Positions 17,613-25,538 of a stretch of 64,000 nucleotides of DNA are shown here, piece after piece. Position numbers and translations under genes: made by a program. The notes beneath the pieces are model-generated. The model saw only the letters and a program-made list of their open reading frames with translations. It was not told the origin of the DNA and ran no database searches. The DNA lies in NCBI RefSeq assembly GCF_039655875.1, contig NZ_JBBYXK010000004.1, positions 186,001 through 250,000 on the forward strand, read 5' to 3'. The stretch comes from Emcibacter sp. SYSU 3D8. GTDB taxonomy: Bacteria > Pseudomonadota > Alphaproteobacteria > SMXS01. Numbering within the stretch: position 1 is the first letter of the stretch; the number at the start of each line of letters is the position of its first letter.

Positions 17613-19583
17613 ATGAAGTTGAACGGCATTCTGGCCGGTATCGCGCTGGCCGGCGCGACCATGGTGGCGCTTGCCGCGGGCGCGCTGGCGGCAATGGATA
17701 CGCCGGCGCCCAGCGAGCAGGAGCAGGCGGCGCCGGCGGTGGCGGCGGGCGGCAAGACCTCGGCCGATCAGGCCTACCGGTCAGGCGGCGACTTCGCCGA
17801 ACTGGACCCGGCGCAAGCCGGCAAGGGCGGCGAGGTCTATGACAGCCTGTGCGGCACCTGCCACGAAAAGGGCCTGAACCGCGCGCCGCAGCGGGCCATG
17901 CTGTCGCTGATGACCCCGGAATCGATCTACCGCGCCCTGACGAGCGGCGTGATGAAGGAGCAGGCCGAAGCCGCCGAACTGACCGACGACGACATGAAAG
18001 CCGTCGCCGAATTCCTCGCCAAGCGCAAGCTGGGTGGCAAGGACATCGTCGCGCCGCCGCTGATGTGTGCCGCCGGCACCTCGGCATTCGACGCCAGCGA
18101 GCCGCCGGTGTTCGACTATTGGGGCTTCGACGCGCGCAACTCCCACTTCATCGATACCAAAACCGCCGGCATCGACCGCGGCAATGTGGGCAAGCTGAAA
18201 CTCAAATGGTCGCTGGCATTCCCCAACGCCATGCGGTCGCGCTCGCAGCCGGCGCTCGCCGCCGGCGCCATCTTCGTCGGCAGCCACGACGGCACCGTAT
18301 TCGCGCTGGACCGGGAAACCGGTTGCGCCCGCTGGACCTTCCACGCCGGCGCCGAAGTGCGCACCGGCATCGTCGTCGCGCCCTGGACCAAGGGCGATGA
18401 GACCGCCGATCCGCTGATGTATTTCGGCGACCTGATCGGCAACGTCTACGCGATCAAGGCCCGCACCGGCGAGCAGGTCTGGCGCATACGGCCGGGCGAT
18501 CACCCGAACCTGACCATCACCGCCGCGCCGGTGCTGTACAAGGACAAGCTGCTGGTGCCGATCTCGTCGCTGGAAGAGGCACGGATCGACCCGAAATACG
18601 AATGCTGCACCTTCCGCGGCTCGCTGGTCGCGCTCGACCCCGCGTCCGGGGCCGAGATCTGGCGCACCTGGATGGCGCCAGAACCGGAGCAGCGCGGCGT
18701 CAATGCGGCCGGCGCCAAGCAGTTCGGCCCGTCGGGCGTCGCCCTGTGGAACACGCCTGCGATTGACGAGAAGCGCAACCGGGTGATCATCGCGACCGGC
18801 GACAATTATTCGTCGCCAGGCACCGAGATGAGCGACGCCATCGTGGCCATGGACCTCGATACCGGCAAGATCGTCTGGCATCACCAGGTGCTGGAGGATG
18901 ACGTCTGGAACGGTGCCTGCGAGGCGGTGGACAAGACCAATTGCCCGGAAGAGGACGGCCCCGACTTCGATTTCGGCGCCGGTCCGGTGCTCGCCACCGT
19001 GGACGGCAAGGACTATGTCCTGGCCGGTCAGAAATCGAGCATCATGTACGGTTTCGACGCCGAGGACGGCACGCTGGTGTGGAAGAACAAGGTGGGCCGC
19101 GGCGGCGTGGTCGCCGGCATCCACTTCGGCATCGCCGCCTCGGGCGATACGGTGTTCGCGCCGGTCTCGGACGTGCCGGACGGTAACCGCTACCCGGAGG
19201 GCGACCATCCGCGCCCGGGCATGTACGCGCTGGATATCAAGACCGGCGAATACAAGTGGCAGGCGCCCTCGGAGGATATCTGCGGCGGCAAGCAGTTCTG
19301 CCATCCGGGCTATTCGGGCGCGATCACCGCCACCGAGGATCTGGTGCTGGCCGGGGCCAATGACGGCTATATCCGCATCTACGATGCGGCAACCGGCAAG
19401 GTGCTGTGGGCGTTCGACACGGTGACGGATTTCACCACCGTCAACGGCACCGTCGCCAGGGGCGGCTCCATGGGCGGCGGCACCGCGCCGATCGCCCATG
19501 ATGGCCTGCTGATTATGAACTCGGGCTACGGCTTTGCCGGCAAGATGCCCGGCAACGTGCTGCTGGTGTTCGAGGTCGAATAG
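17613..19583 (+). CDS. Quinohemoprotein: cytochrome c domain fused to PQQ beta-propeller (PVA-dehydrogenase-like)
   Basis: A 656-residue exported enzyme. After a signal peptide comes a cytochrome c domain with heme motif CGTCH (Cys80, Cys83, His84). The remainder is an eight-bladed PQQ propeller with blades such as GSHDGTVFALDRETG and YGFDAEDGTLVWKNKV. The segment DVWNGACEAVDKTNCPEEDG followed by PDFDFGAGP is like polyvinyl-alcohol dehydrogenases, which share this heme-then-propeller order. It would oxidise an alcohol in the periplasm and pass electrons through its own heme. ATG 17613 follows GGGGAAGACGAG. It is the last gene before a strong terminator and follows the TonB receptor by 49 bp, likely in one operon. 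True substrate unknown. Confidence 0.9.
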   Translation: MKLNGILAGIALAGATMVALAAGALAAMDTPAPSEQEQAAPAVAAGGKTSADQAYRSGGDFAELDPAQAGKGGEVYDSLCGTCHEKGLNRAPQRAMLSLMTPESIYRALTSGVMKEQAEAAELTDDDMKAVAEFLAKRKLGGKDIVAPPLMCAAGTSAFDASEPPVFDYWGFDARNSHFIDTKTAGIDRGNVGKLKLKWSLAFPNAMRSRSQPALAAGAIFVGSHDGTVFALDRETGCARWTFHAGAEVRTGIVVAPWTKGDETADPLMYFGDLIGNVYAIKARTGEQVWRIRPGDHPNLTITAAPVLYKDKLLVPISSLEEARIDPKYECCTFRGSLVALDPASGAEIWRTWMAPEPEQRGVNAAGAKQFGPSGVALWNTPAIDEKRNRVIIATGDNYSSPGTEMSDAIVAMDLDTGKIVWHHQVLEDDVWNGACEAVDKTNCPEEDGPDFDFGAGPVLATVDGKDYVLAGQKSSIMYGFDAEDGTLVWKNKVGRGGVVAGIHFGIAASGDTVFAPVSDVPDGNRYPEGDHPRPGMYALDIKTGEYKWQAPSEDICGGKQFCHPGYSGAITATEDLVLAGANDGYIRIYDAATGKVLWAFDTVTDFTTVNGTVARGGSMGGGTAPIAHDGLLIMNSGYGFAGKMPGNVLLVFEVE

Positions 19584-19594
19584 CTGAACCGCAC

Positions 19595-19633
19595 AAAAAA
19601 GGGGCGCGGACGTGACCGTCCGCGCCCCTTTTT
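19595..19633. terminator. Strong bidirectional Rho-independent terminator
   Basis: A perfect 12-bp GC-rich stem (19601-19612 with 19617-19628, loop TGAC) is flanked by A6 on the left and T5 on the right. It sits between the convergent quinohemoprotein and flavin reductase genes and can end transcription from both sides. Confidence 0.92.
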
Positions 19634-19645
19634 CGTGGCTGGATC

Positions 19646-21598
19646 TCAGATCACCCGGGCCAGCGCGGCCGCCTCGTGGATTGCGGTCATCATGCTGTTG
19701 CCGCCCTTCACGTCGCCGATCATGTGGACCTTGACGTTGGAGAAGCGGGCCGAGAGTTCGTTCGCCAGATCGCGGTTCGGCTCGTTGAAGCTGACCAGCA
19801 CCACTGTCTTCGCCGGGATCGTCCGCACCCGGTCGGTGAACAGCACGCCTATCTCCACCGCGTCAGGCGTGATCTTGCGGACATAATGGCCGCCGACAAA
19901 GTCGAAGTCGGCCGACATCAGCCGCTCGCGCGCCGCACCGACGGTGACCGGCGGGAACGGCACGTTCTGGCCCAGCTGTTCCATGCGCGAGACCATGGTG
20001 ACGTGAACGCCGGCCTTGAGCAGCACATCGGCCACCGAAATTCCCTCGAAGGTACCGGTGTCGTCGAACACCACGGCCGGCCCCTTGATGTCGACCTGGC
20101 CGCCGACACCGAACATCTCCCAAGAATTATGGACATGCGGCAGATCCCACCCGGCGATCGGCACCGAGGGCGTCGACACCTGGAAGCCGTCATAGCGGGG
20201 CGTGGTGCCGGTGGCGATGATCACCTCGTCGGGCGCGATCTCGGCGACCATCTCGGCGTCGACCATGGAATTGAGGTGCACCTCGACGCCAAGCGTGTCG
20301 ATCTCGTCGGACAGCCAGCGCGTGATGGTGCCCACATCCGCCCGGTGGGGCGCATCGGCCGCCAGCGCCACCTGGCCGCCCAGACGGCGCATGGCCTCGT
20401 GCAGCACCACCTTGTGGCCGCGCATGGCGGCGGTGCGCGCCGCCTCCAGGCCGGCCGGGCCGCCGCCGACGATCAGCAGCTTCTTCGGCTGGTCGGTCTT
20501 GCCTGCCGGATCGTGGGTGACATGGGCTTCCCGGGCCGCAGCTACGTTGACGACGCAGCTGATCACGCCGCGGGTCATCAACTGGCCGACACAGCCCATA
20601 TTGGTGCCGATGCACGGGCGGATCGTGTGCTCCTCCAGCCGGCGCGCCTTGTTGGGCATCTCAGGATCGGCGATCAGCGCGCGCACCATGGACACCATGT
20701 CGGCCTCGCCGCTCGCCACCAGGGAACTGGCATGGTCGATGGTCATGATCCGGCCGACGACGATGGTCGGCTTGGTGACCACCTTGGTGATCACGTTGTT
20801 CGGCTTCATTTCGACGCCCAGCGGATCGTCGGCCGGCGCGATCAGCTTGTGGAAACGCCAATAGGCGCCCATGTGCAGCGATACATAGTCCACATGCGGA
20901 TCGAGGATCTCGGCGATGGCCGCGTTCTCGGCTGCGTCAAGGCCGCCGGGCACATAGTCCTCGTTGGGCAGGCGCACGCCCACCGCGATGTCGCTGCCCA
21001 CTTCGGCGCGCACCGCCGCGATCACTTCCATCAGGAAGCGCATCCGGTTCTCGCGGCTGCCGCCATATTCGTCGTCGCGCTTGTTGAGCGCGGGCGACAG
21101 GAATTCGTGGATCAGGTAGCCGGACGAAGCGTGAATGTCGATGCCGTCCAGACCGCCGTCGCGGATGCGCCGCGCCGCCTTGCCGAAGGCCGCGACAATG
21201 TCGTCGATCTGCGTCTTGGTCATCACGAAGGGCATGATCTGGATCATCGGGTTGGGCACGCCGCTGACCGACCAGGTATCGGGCGTGCCCGCGCCGCTGG
21301 CGCCGGTGTGATAGGCCTGCGCGAACAGTTTCATGCCGTGCTTGTGGACCCGGCTGCTGATCTGTTCGTAGAACGGCAGGATGGCATCGGAATAGAGCGG
21401 CAGGTGGGTCTTCGAGCTTTCATGGACGCCCGTTGCCTCGAGCGTCGACATGCCCACGCCGCCCCTGGCGCGGGCCTCGTGATAGGCGATCAGGTCCTCG
21501 CCGCCCAGATGGGTGCCGTGGGCCGATCGAACGATGCGGTTCGGAATGGTAATCGGACCGACCTTGATCGGCTCGAACAGATTGTCATAAAGCGCCAT
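19646..21598 (-). CDS. NADH:flavin oxidoreductase / 2,4-dienoyl-CoA reductase-like, FeS ligand altered
   Basis: A 650-residue two-part enzyme. Residues 1-340 form an Old Yellow Enzyme TIM barrel (NRIVRSAHGTHL, GIDIHASSGYLIHEFLSPALNKRDDEYGGS cut here into family segments with the catalytic HASxGYLI pattern). The C-terminal half has a dinucleotide fold, LLIVGGGPAGLEAARTAAM. The [4Fe-4S] motif between them normally has Cys at spacings 0, 3, 7 and 19; here Cys329, Cys336 and Cys348 are present but the second position is Thr332 (CIGTNMGC). ATG 21598 follows GGGGAGACGCGGAGCC. The enzyme likely reduces enones or dienoyl thioesters, or demethylates amines; the altered cluster makes electron transfer uncertain. 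Confidence 0.9.
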   Translation of the reverse strand: MALYDNLFEPIKVGPITIPNRIVRSAHGTHLGGEDLIAYHEARARGGVGMSTLEATGVHESSKTHLPLYSDAILPFYEQISSRVHKHGMKLFAQAYHTGASGAGTPDTWSVSGVPNPMIQIMPFVMTKTQIDDIVAAFGKAARRIRDGGLDGIDIHASSGYLIHEFLSPALNKRDDEYGGSRENRMRFLMEVIAAVRAEVGSDIAVGVRLPNEDYVPGGLDAAENAAIAEILDPHVDYVSLHMGAYWRFHKLIAPADDPLGVEMKPNNVITKVVTKPTIVVGRIMTIDHASSLVASGEADMVSMVRALIADPEMPNKARRLEEHTIRPCIGTNMGCVGQLMTRGVISCVVNVAAAREAHVTHDPAGKTDQPKKLLIVGGGPAGLEAARTAAMRGHKVVLHEAMRRLGGQVALAADAPHRADVGTITRWLSDEIDTLGVEVHLNSMVDAEMVAEIAPDEVIIATGTTPRYDGFQVSTPSVPIAGWDLPHVHNSWEMFGVGGQVDIKGPAVVFDDTGTFEGISVADVLLKAGVHVTMVSRMEQLGQNVPFPPVTVGAARERLMSADFDFVGGHYVRKITPDAVEIGVLFTDRVRTIPAKTVVLVSFNEPNRDLANELSARFSNVKVHMIGDVKGGNSMMTAIHEAAALARVI

Positions 21599-21717
21599 GG
21601 CTCCGCGTCTCCCCATCGGCAGAGATTTTATGCACGATTGCAGAACGGGTGGTGGGCGTCAATGAGGCCGGGTGTGATTTGCGACAGCGGTTGGAAATAA
21701 AAGTCCGGGAAACAACG

Positions 21718-22200
21718 TTACCGGCCGGCAGTCTGCGCCTCGAACACCACCACCGGGATCTCCCGGTCGGTCCGCTTCTGGTAGCGGGTGTAGACCTCCA
21801 TGGCCCTGGTGACGTGCGCCCACAGGGCGGTTCTTTCGTCGCCGGCGGCGACGTGCGCCACCACCTGCCGGCGCCTGCCGCGGATCGCCAGTGCTGCCTC
21901 GGGATGCACGCGCAGATTGGTCACCCAGGCGGGATCGTCCGGCGCGCCGCCTTTGGAGCCGACCACGATGATGCTCTCGCCGATCTGGAAATAGGGCAGC
22001 GCCGCCCTGCGCCACAGGCCGCTGCGCGCACCCCTGGTGGACAGAACCAGCATGGGCTGCGGCGTGAACCCCTGGCGCCGGCCCATCAGCACATTGAGCA
22101 GCGAGCGGCCGAACACCCTCACCAGCCACAAGTCGAGCGCCATGCCGCGCTTGCCCAGGAGGAATTTGATCAGCCGCTTTTCCATGGCGGCTACAGGCAT
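21718..22200 (-). CDS. F420-dependent nitroreductase/quinone reductase family protein
   Basis: About 160 residues of the deazaflavin (F420)-dependent nitroreductase family typified by Ddn. Family features are MLVLSTRGARSGLWRRAALPYF with GESIIVVGSKGGAPDDPAW, then NLRVHPEAALAIRGRR, all in split-barrel order. It would use F420H2 to reduce quinones or nitro compounds near the membrane. The start is uncertain: in-frame ATGs at 22311, 22242, 22200 and 22185 all lack a clear ribosome-binding site; 22200 keeps the usual family length. Homologs outside Actinobacteria may use other flavins. It lies 119 bp upstream of the flavin reductase, in the same direction. Confidence 0.8.
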   Translation of the reverse strand: MPVAAMEKRLIKFLLGKRGMALDLWLVRVFGRSLLNVLMGRRQGFTPQPMLVLSTRGARSGLWRRAALPYFQIGESIIVVGSKGGAPDDPAWVTNLRVHPEAALAIRGRRRQVVAHVAAGDERTALWAHVTRAMEVYTRYQKRTDREIPVVVFEAQTAGR

Positions 22201-22379
22201 GCGGCGCCCGGCGCGCCGACGGTCGGCCAGAAGTCCGCGCATCCCGGAAAGTGGCAGTTGGCGCCCTGCGGCCACCTCATGAAACCGTCTCCCCACTCGA
22301 GGTCTCGACACGCCCAGAATGGCAGAAAAGCGGCCTCGCGGTCACCCGTATTTGGCGTCAGGCTTCGGGGGCAGGCGAT

Positions 22380-22766
22380 CTAACCTGCCGGACCATATTG
22401 CCGGGTGAGGTAGCCCAGGATGGCTTCGCGCTCGTCCGGTTCCAGCCGCTTGTATTCCGGATAGGTCTTGAGCATGCGCTCGACGAGGGCGTCCCATTGT
22501 GCGCGGGTCTTGCGCGCTGCCTTGATGCGGGTATCGGAATGGCAGGGCGCGCAGAAATAGAAGGTCTCCTCGCGGCCGCGGTCCGGCTTCAGTCCACCCC
22601 AATCCATGGGGGCGGGGCCCGGCCCAATGCGCGGTTCGGCGGGCCGGTCCCACTGGTCGAGCGGCGTCTTCATGTGATCGGACTGGCTTTGATCGGGCGG
22701 CGCGGCGCCCGCCACGTTCAACATGGCAAGGCCCAGACTGAAAACCAAGGCAGGCAGCAGTTTCAT
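22380..22766 (-). CDS. Exported monoheme cytochrome c-like protein
   Basis: A 128-residue protein with a signal peptide (MKLLPALVFSLGLAMLNVAG) and one heme-binding motif CAPCH (Cys72, Cys75, His76). The C-terminal half is helical and ends in ILGYLTRQYG, as in small class I-like cytochromes. ATG 22766 follows GGGAGCCTGCC. It probably carries electrons in the periplasm. It lies next to an exported peroxiredoxin on the same strand (115 bp apart), and the quinohemoprotein upstream could be a partner; these links are inference. Confidence 0.82.
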   Translation of the reverse strand: MKLLPALVFSLGLAMLNVAGAAPPDQSQSDHMKTPLDQWDRPAEPRIGPGPAPMDWGGLKPDRGREETFYFCAPCHSDTRIKAARKTRAQWDALVERMLKTYPEYKRLEPDEREAILGYLTRQYGPAG

Positions 22767-22881
22767 GGCAGGCTCCCGATCCGGCCGCGAAGCTGCGGCG
22801 CCAATTCGGAAAGCTTGCCCGCCGCGTTGCCGCCGCGCATTGATCTCCCGCAAGCCGGGGCGTGTCGCCCGGTCGCGCGTC

Positions 22882-23469
22882 CTAGGGCTGCTTCATCGTC
22901 TTGACGATTTCCAGCGCCCGGGCGGCATGATCGACAGGCGCGATCTTGTCGTCGGTGGTGGAAAGCACGGCCTCGATCCTGCCGTCGGCGCCGATCACGA
23001 AGGTGGTGCGCTCGGTGAATGCATGGTCGATCTCGGCGCCGCGCGAGTCCTTCATGCCGGGCTGGCCCTGCATGGTCTGCAGGTCGAACGACTTGCTGAT
23101 GGCCCCGTCGGCGTCCGAGGCTACCGGGAACTTGCCGGCGCAGTACTCGGGATCGGCCGAGAAGTCGTTCAGCCGCGCGATGCTGTCCTGCGACACGCCG
23201 ATGATGGTGGCGCCTGCGGCCCGGTAATTGTCGGCTTCCTCGGCGAAGGCATGTGCCTGCACGTTGCAGCCGCCGGTATAGGCCGACGGGTAGAAGTACA
23301 CGACAACCGGTCCGGTCTTGCGCGCCTCGGCCAGCGAGAACTCGAACTGCTTGCCGGCCAGCGATGCCGGCGCGGCGAAGTCGGGTGCGGCCGTGCCTGC
23401 CTTCAGCGCCGCATGGGCGGGCAGGGCGGCGGCAAGGACGATGGCGGCGGTCAGCAGCAGGCGGCGCAT
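22882..23469 (-). CDS. Exported peroxiredoxin (AhpC/BCP type)
   Basis: A 195-residue thiol peroxidase with a clear signal peptide (cleavage after LPAHA, residue 20). The peroxidatic Cys68 lies in YFYPSAYTGGCNVQ, the PxxxTxxC motif; a second Cys at 110 (PEYCAGKF) could be resolving, though its spacing is not the usual BCP one. It would reduce peroxides in the periplasm. Most peroxiredoxins are cytoplasmic, so the export signal is worth noting; it fits a region rich in oxygenases and periplasmic dehydrogenases. Confidence 0.9.
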   Translation of the reverse strand: MRRLLLTAAIVLAAALPAHAALKAGTAAPDFAAPASLAGKQFEFSLAEARKTGPVVVYFYPSAYTGGCNVQAHAFAEEADNYRAAGATIIGVSQDSIARLNDFSADPEYCAGKFPVASDADGAISKSFDLQTMQGQPGMKDSRGAEIDHAFTERTTFVIGADGRIEAVLSTTDDKIAPVDHAARALEIVKTMKQP

Positions 23470-23568
23470 GATGTTACTCCCCGGTTCTGTTCTGCTCGCA
23501 GCATAGCCGATCTGGAGCCGGTATGCCCTCGCGGGAAATGCACGAAGCCCGTGCCCTCACGCAGGCGG

Positions 23569-24339
23569 TCAAAGAGTCGGCACGGTTCCGCCATCGATCA
23601 GGTATTCGCTGCCATGGATCGATCGCGCCCGGTCCGATGCGAGGAACGCGACCAGTTCGGCCACGTCTTCCGGCTTCGCTGGCCGCCCCAGCGGAATGCC
23701 CCCGATGGAGTCCATCAATTTCTCGCGGGCGGCGATTTCGCTGGTCCCGTCTTCCGTAGCCATCCGACTTACCAGCCGCGCTGTGGCGCTGGTTTCCACA
23801 TAGCCTGGCGCCACCGAGTTGACCCGAATGCCTTTCGGCCCGACCTCCTTTGACAACCCTTTGCTGTAGGTGCTCAGCGCCGCCTTGGCGGCCGCATAGG
23901 CCAGAGTGGATTCTGGGCGGGGCAGCCGGCGCTGGATTGAAGACATGTGGATGATTATGCCCGAACCCATATTCAGCATGTATGGAATGAAGGCGCGGTC
24001 CAGACGGACGGCGCTCAGCAGGTTCAGCCCGAGAGCCTGTCGCCAGTCATCGTCAGACAGCGCGAGCGCGCCGCCGAACGGGGCACTCGATCCGCCGGCA
24101 TTGTTGATCAGGATATCCAACCCGCCCAGCAGGTCATTTGTCAGCCGGACAGTCGCGGCCGTACCCGAGGCGCTGCCAACATCTGCGGCCAAGGAGTGTA
24201 TGCCCGCCGTTTCGACCGGCTGGCGTGAGACGACCGCTACTATTGCCCCAGCCGCGTACAACCGCTTTGCGATTGCCAGACCAATGCCTCGGCTGCCGCC
24301 GGTTACGAGGGCGCGCTTGCCGGAGAATTCTCCTGTCAT
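23569..24339 (-). CDS. SDR family oxidoreductase
   Basis: A 256-residue classical short-chain dehydrogenase/reductase. It has the cofactor motif TGGSRGIG, NNAG at the end of strand 4, catalytic Ser in IIHMSS, and YAAAK as the YxxxK pair. It ends in the family-typical GSEYLIDGGTVP. Its start overlaps the stop of the NTF2-like gene (ATGA at 24336-24339), so they form one operon. The WYL regulator immediately upstream on the same strand and its operator at 24758 point to induction by a small molecule. Confidence 0.93.
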   Translation of the reverse strand: MTGEFSGKRALVTGGSRGIGLAIAKRLYAAGAIVAVVSRQPVETAGIHSLAADVGSASGTAATVRLTNDLLGGLDILINNAGGSSAPFGGALALSDDDWRQALGLNLLSAVRLDRAFIPYMLNMGSGIIIHMSSIQRRLPRPESTLAYAAAKAALSTYSKGLSKEVGPKGIRVNSVAPGYVETSATARLVSRMATEDGTSEIAAREKLMDSIGGIPLGRPAKPEDVAELVAFLASDRARSIHGSEYLIDGGTVPTL

Positions 24340-24716
24340 GCGCAGCCTCCCTGGCTGCGGTTGTGGATGATGATGAGTTGAACGATGTGGCCGCCATCCA
24401 GCGTGAAATAGTATGTGAGCAAAAGCGGGTCGGGCAGGCCAGTCTTGTCAAAGGTGCCGTCGATCCTTGCAGTGACGATGATGCTGCCGTGGAGGTCGAT
24501 TGCCTCTACCACGTCCATGGACACGCTGGCGGCGAACAGTTCAGCGGCAGCCCAGCGACCAATGGCGGCCTTGCCACGGAATTCCCGGCGGTCGTCGTTG
24601 ACGAGGGCGTCGTTGGCGAACGTGGCAAGACAGGTGTCGGCATCCTGCGCGTTGGCGGCTTGGATATAGTCACTGACCGGGGCGGGGAGAGTATCGGTGG
24701 AAAGTAATAGTGGCAT
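24336..24716 (-). CDS. NTF2-like (SnoaL-type) protein
   Basis: A 126-residue cone-shaped-fold protein: helical start (ISDYIQAAN-like segment PVSDYIQAANAQDADTCLA), FANDALVND, a central EFRGKAAIGRW and C-terminal strands ending LLTYYFTLDGGHIVQLIIIH. Such proteins act as small isomerases, cyclases, hydrolases or binding proteins. It heads the operon with the SDR. A GGAGGA ribosome-binding site lies upstream of ATG 24716. The regulator operator overlaps the region 42-62 bp upstream of the start. Confidence 0.82.
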   Translation of the reverse strand: MPLLLSTDTLPAPVSDYIQAANAQDADTCLATFANDALVNDDRREFRGKAAIGRWAAAELFAASVSMDVVEAIDLHGSIIVTARIDGTFDKTGLPDPLLLTYYFTLDGGHIVQLIIIHNRSQGGCA

Positions 24717-24757
24717 GGAATCCTCCTGTTTCGATAAAGGAGGAAGCTAGCTCATTG

Positions 24758-24778
24758 TCCTGTCAGTTTTTGTCAGGA
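24758..24778. promoter_or_regulatory. WYL-regulator operator upstream of NTF2/SDR operon
   Basis: Inverted repeat TCCTGTCA / TGTCAGGA around a T-rich centre, overlapping the last codons of the WYL regulator gene. Read on the minus strand it starts CCTGACAAAAACTG, nearly the same as CCTGACAAAATCTG at 25515. The pair of matching sites, one per promoter, argues that the regulator at 24763-25467 controls itself and the NTF2/SDR operon. Confidence 0.68.
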
Positions 24779-25467
24779 GAGAATTCCGGGTCCATCTGCT
24801 GCTTCCAGCCATCCAGCAATACTGTCCGTCGCCCGGGATAGCGGCCGTCGCTGACATCGGCTGAGGCGATCCGGTCAGTGCGGAAGCTGCGCCAGTCTTG
24901 CCGAAGCTCGCACCACGCGGCGACGATCCGGGCGTCATTCATGAAGCCCAGGGCCAGGGGCCAGATCACGCGCTCGGTGATGCTGCCGCTGCCGTCCGTG
25001 TAGGCAATCCGCAGCCGTCGCTGCCCTTCGATCGCCGTCCGCAGCGTATCGAGGCCGACCATATTGGGGGGAAAGCCGCGTCCGGTCGGTCCAGGCATCA
25101 GGCTGGGGCTGTCGATAGCTTCTCGCGCGTGGGGCGGCAATACTGCTCCGATCTTTGCGCGCACCTCGGCGGCGGCCCTCGCCAGTGTATCGTCGCCGCG
25201 TTGCTCCACGTAGCGCAGACCGAGCAACAGCGCTTCGGTCTCGTCCCGGTCAAGCATCAGCGGCGGGAGAAAAAGGCCGGGACGCAGCACGTAGCCCACG
25301 CCCGCTTCGCCCGAGATGGGCGCACCCTGAGCGGCTAGCGAGGCGATGTCGCGATAGATCGTACGCTCCGACACTTCCAGTTCGGTGGCCAGTGCGGCGG
25401 CGGTTACCGCACGGCTGCGTCGTCGCAACGCCTGCATCAGTGCCAGTAGCCTTGTCGTGCGAGACAT
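24763..25467 (-). CDS. YafY-type transcriptional regulator with HTH and WYL domains
   Basis: A 234-residue regulator. The N-terminal DeoR-like helix-turn-helix is visible (RLLALMQALRRRSRAVTAAA with SERTIYRDIASLAAQG), the latter matching the family motif SERTIYRDI. The middle and C-terminal parts form the WYL ligand domain (RRLRIAYTDGSG, RVIWPLALGFMNDARIVAAW, FRTDRI). WYL proteins of this size sense small molecules or nucleic-acid-like ligands. A palindrome lies 47 bp before its start and a second copy sits at its 3' end before the NTF2/SDR operon. Confidence 0.92.
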   Translation of the reverse strand: MSRTTRLLALMQALRRRSRAVTAAALATELEVSERTIYRDIASLAAQGAPISGEAGVGYVLRPGLFLPPLMLDRDETEALLLGLRYVEQRGDDTLARAAAEVRAKIGAVLPPHAREAIDSPSLMPGPTGRGFPPNMVGLDTLRTAIEGQRRLRIAYTDGSGSITERVIWPLALGFMNDARIVAAWCELRQDWRSFRTDRIASADVSDGRYPGRRTVLLDGWKQQMDPEFSPDKN

Positions 25468-25513
25468 CAGCGCTCCTGTCGGCAGAACACCGACGGATTA
25501 TCATAAACCGAAA

Positions 25514-25534
25514 CCCTGACAAAATCTGTCGGGA
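25514..25534. promoter_or_regulatory. WYL-regulator operator upstream of its own gene
   Basis: CCCTGACA and TGTCGGGA form an imperfect inverted repeat around AAATC. It lies 47-67 bp upstream of the regulator start and just past the stop of the phospholipase D-like gene. It matches the site at 24758-24778 over most of its length. Confidence 0.65.
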
Positions 25535-25538
25535 GACC

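Noticed and set aside
20595-20606. CCATATTGG inside the flavin oxidoreductase gene
   Set aside because: The nine-base core seen at XRE promoters also occurs here within codons, without the flanking symmetry. It shows that the core alone is not evidence of an operator.
19676-21700. 674-codon plus-strand frame opposite the flavin oxidoreductase
   Set aside because: His/Asp/Arg-rich antisense artefact; the minus strand has complete OYE and FAD motifs and a good ribosome-binding site.
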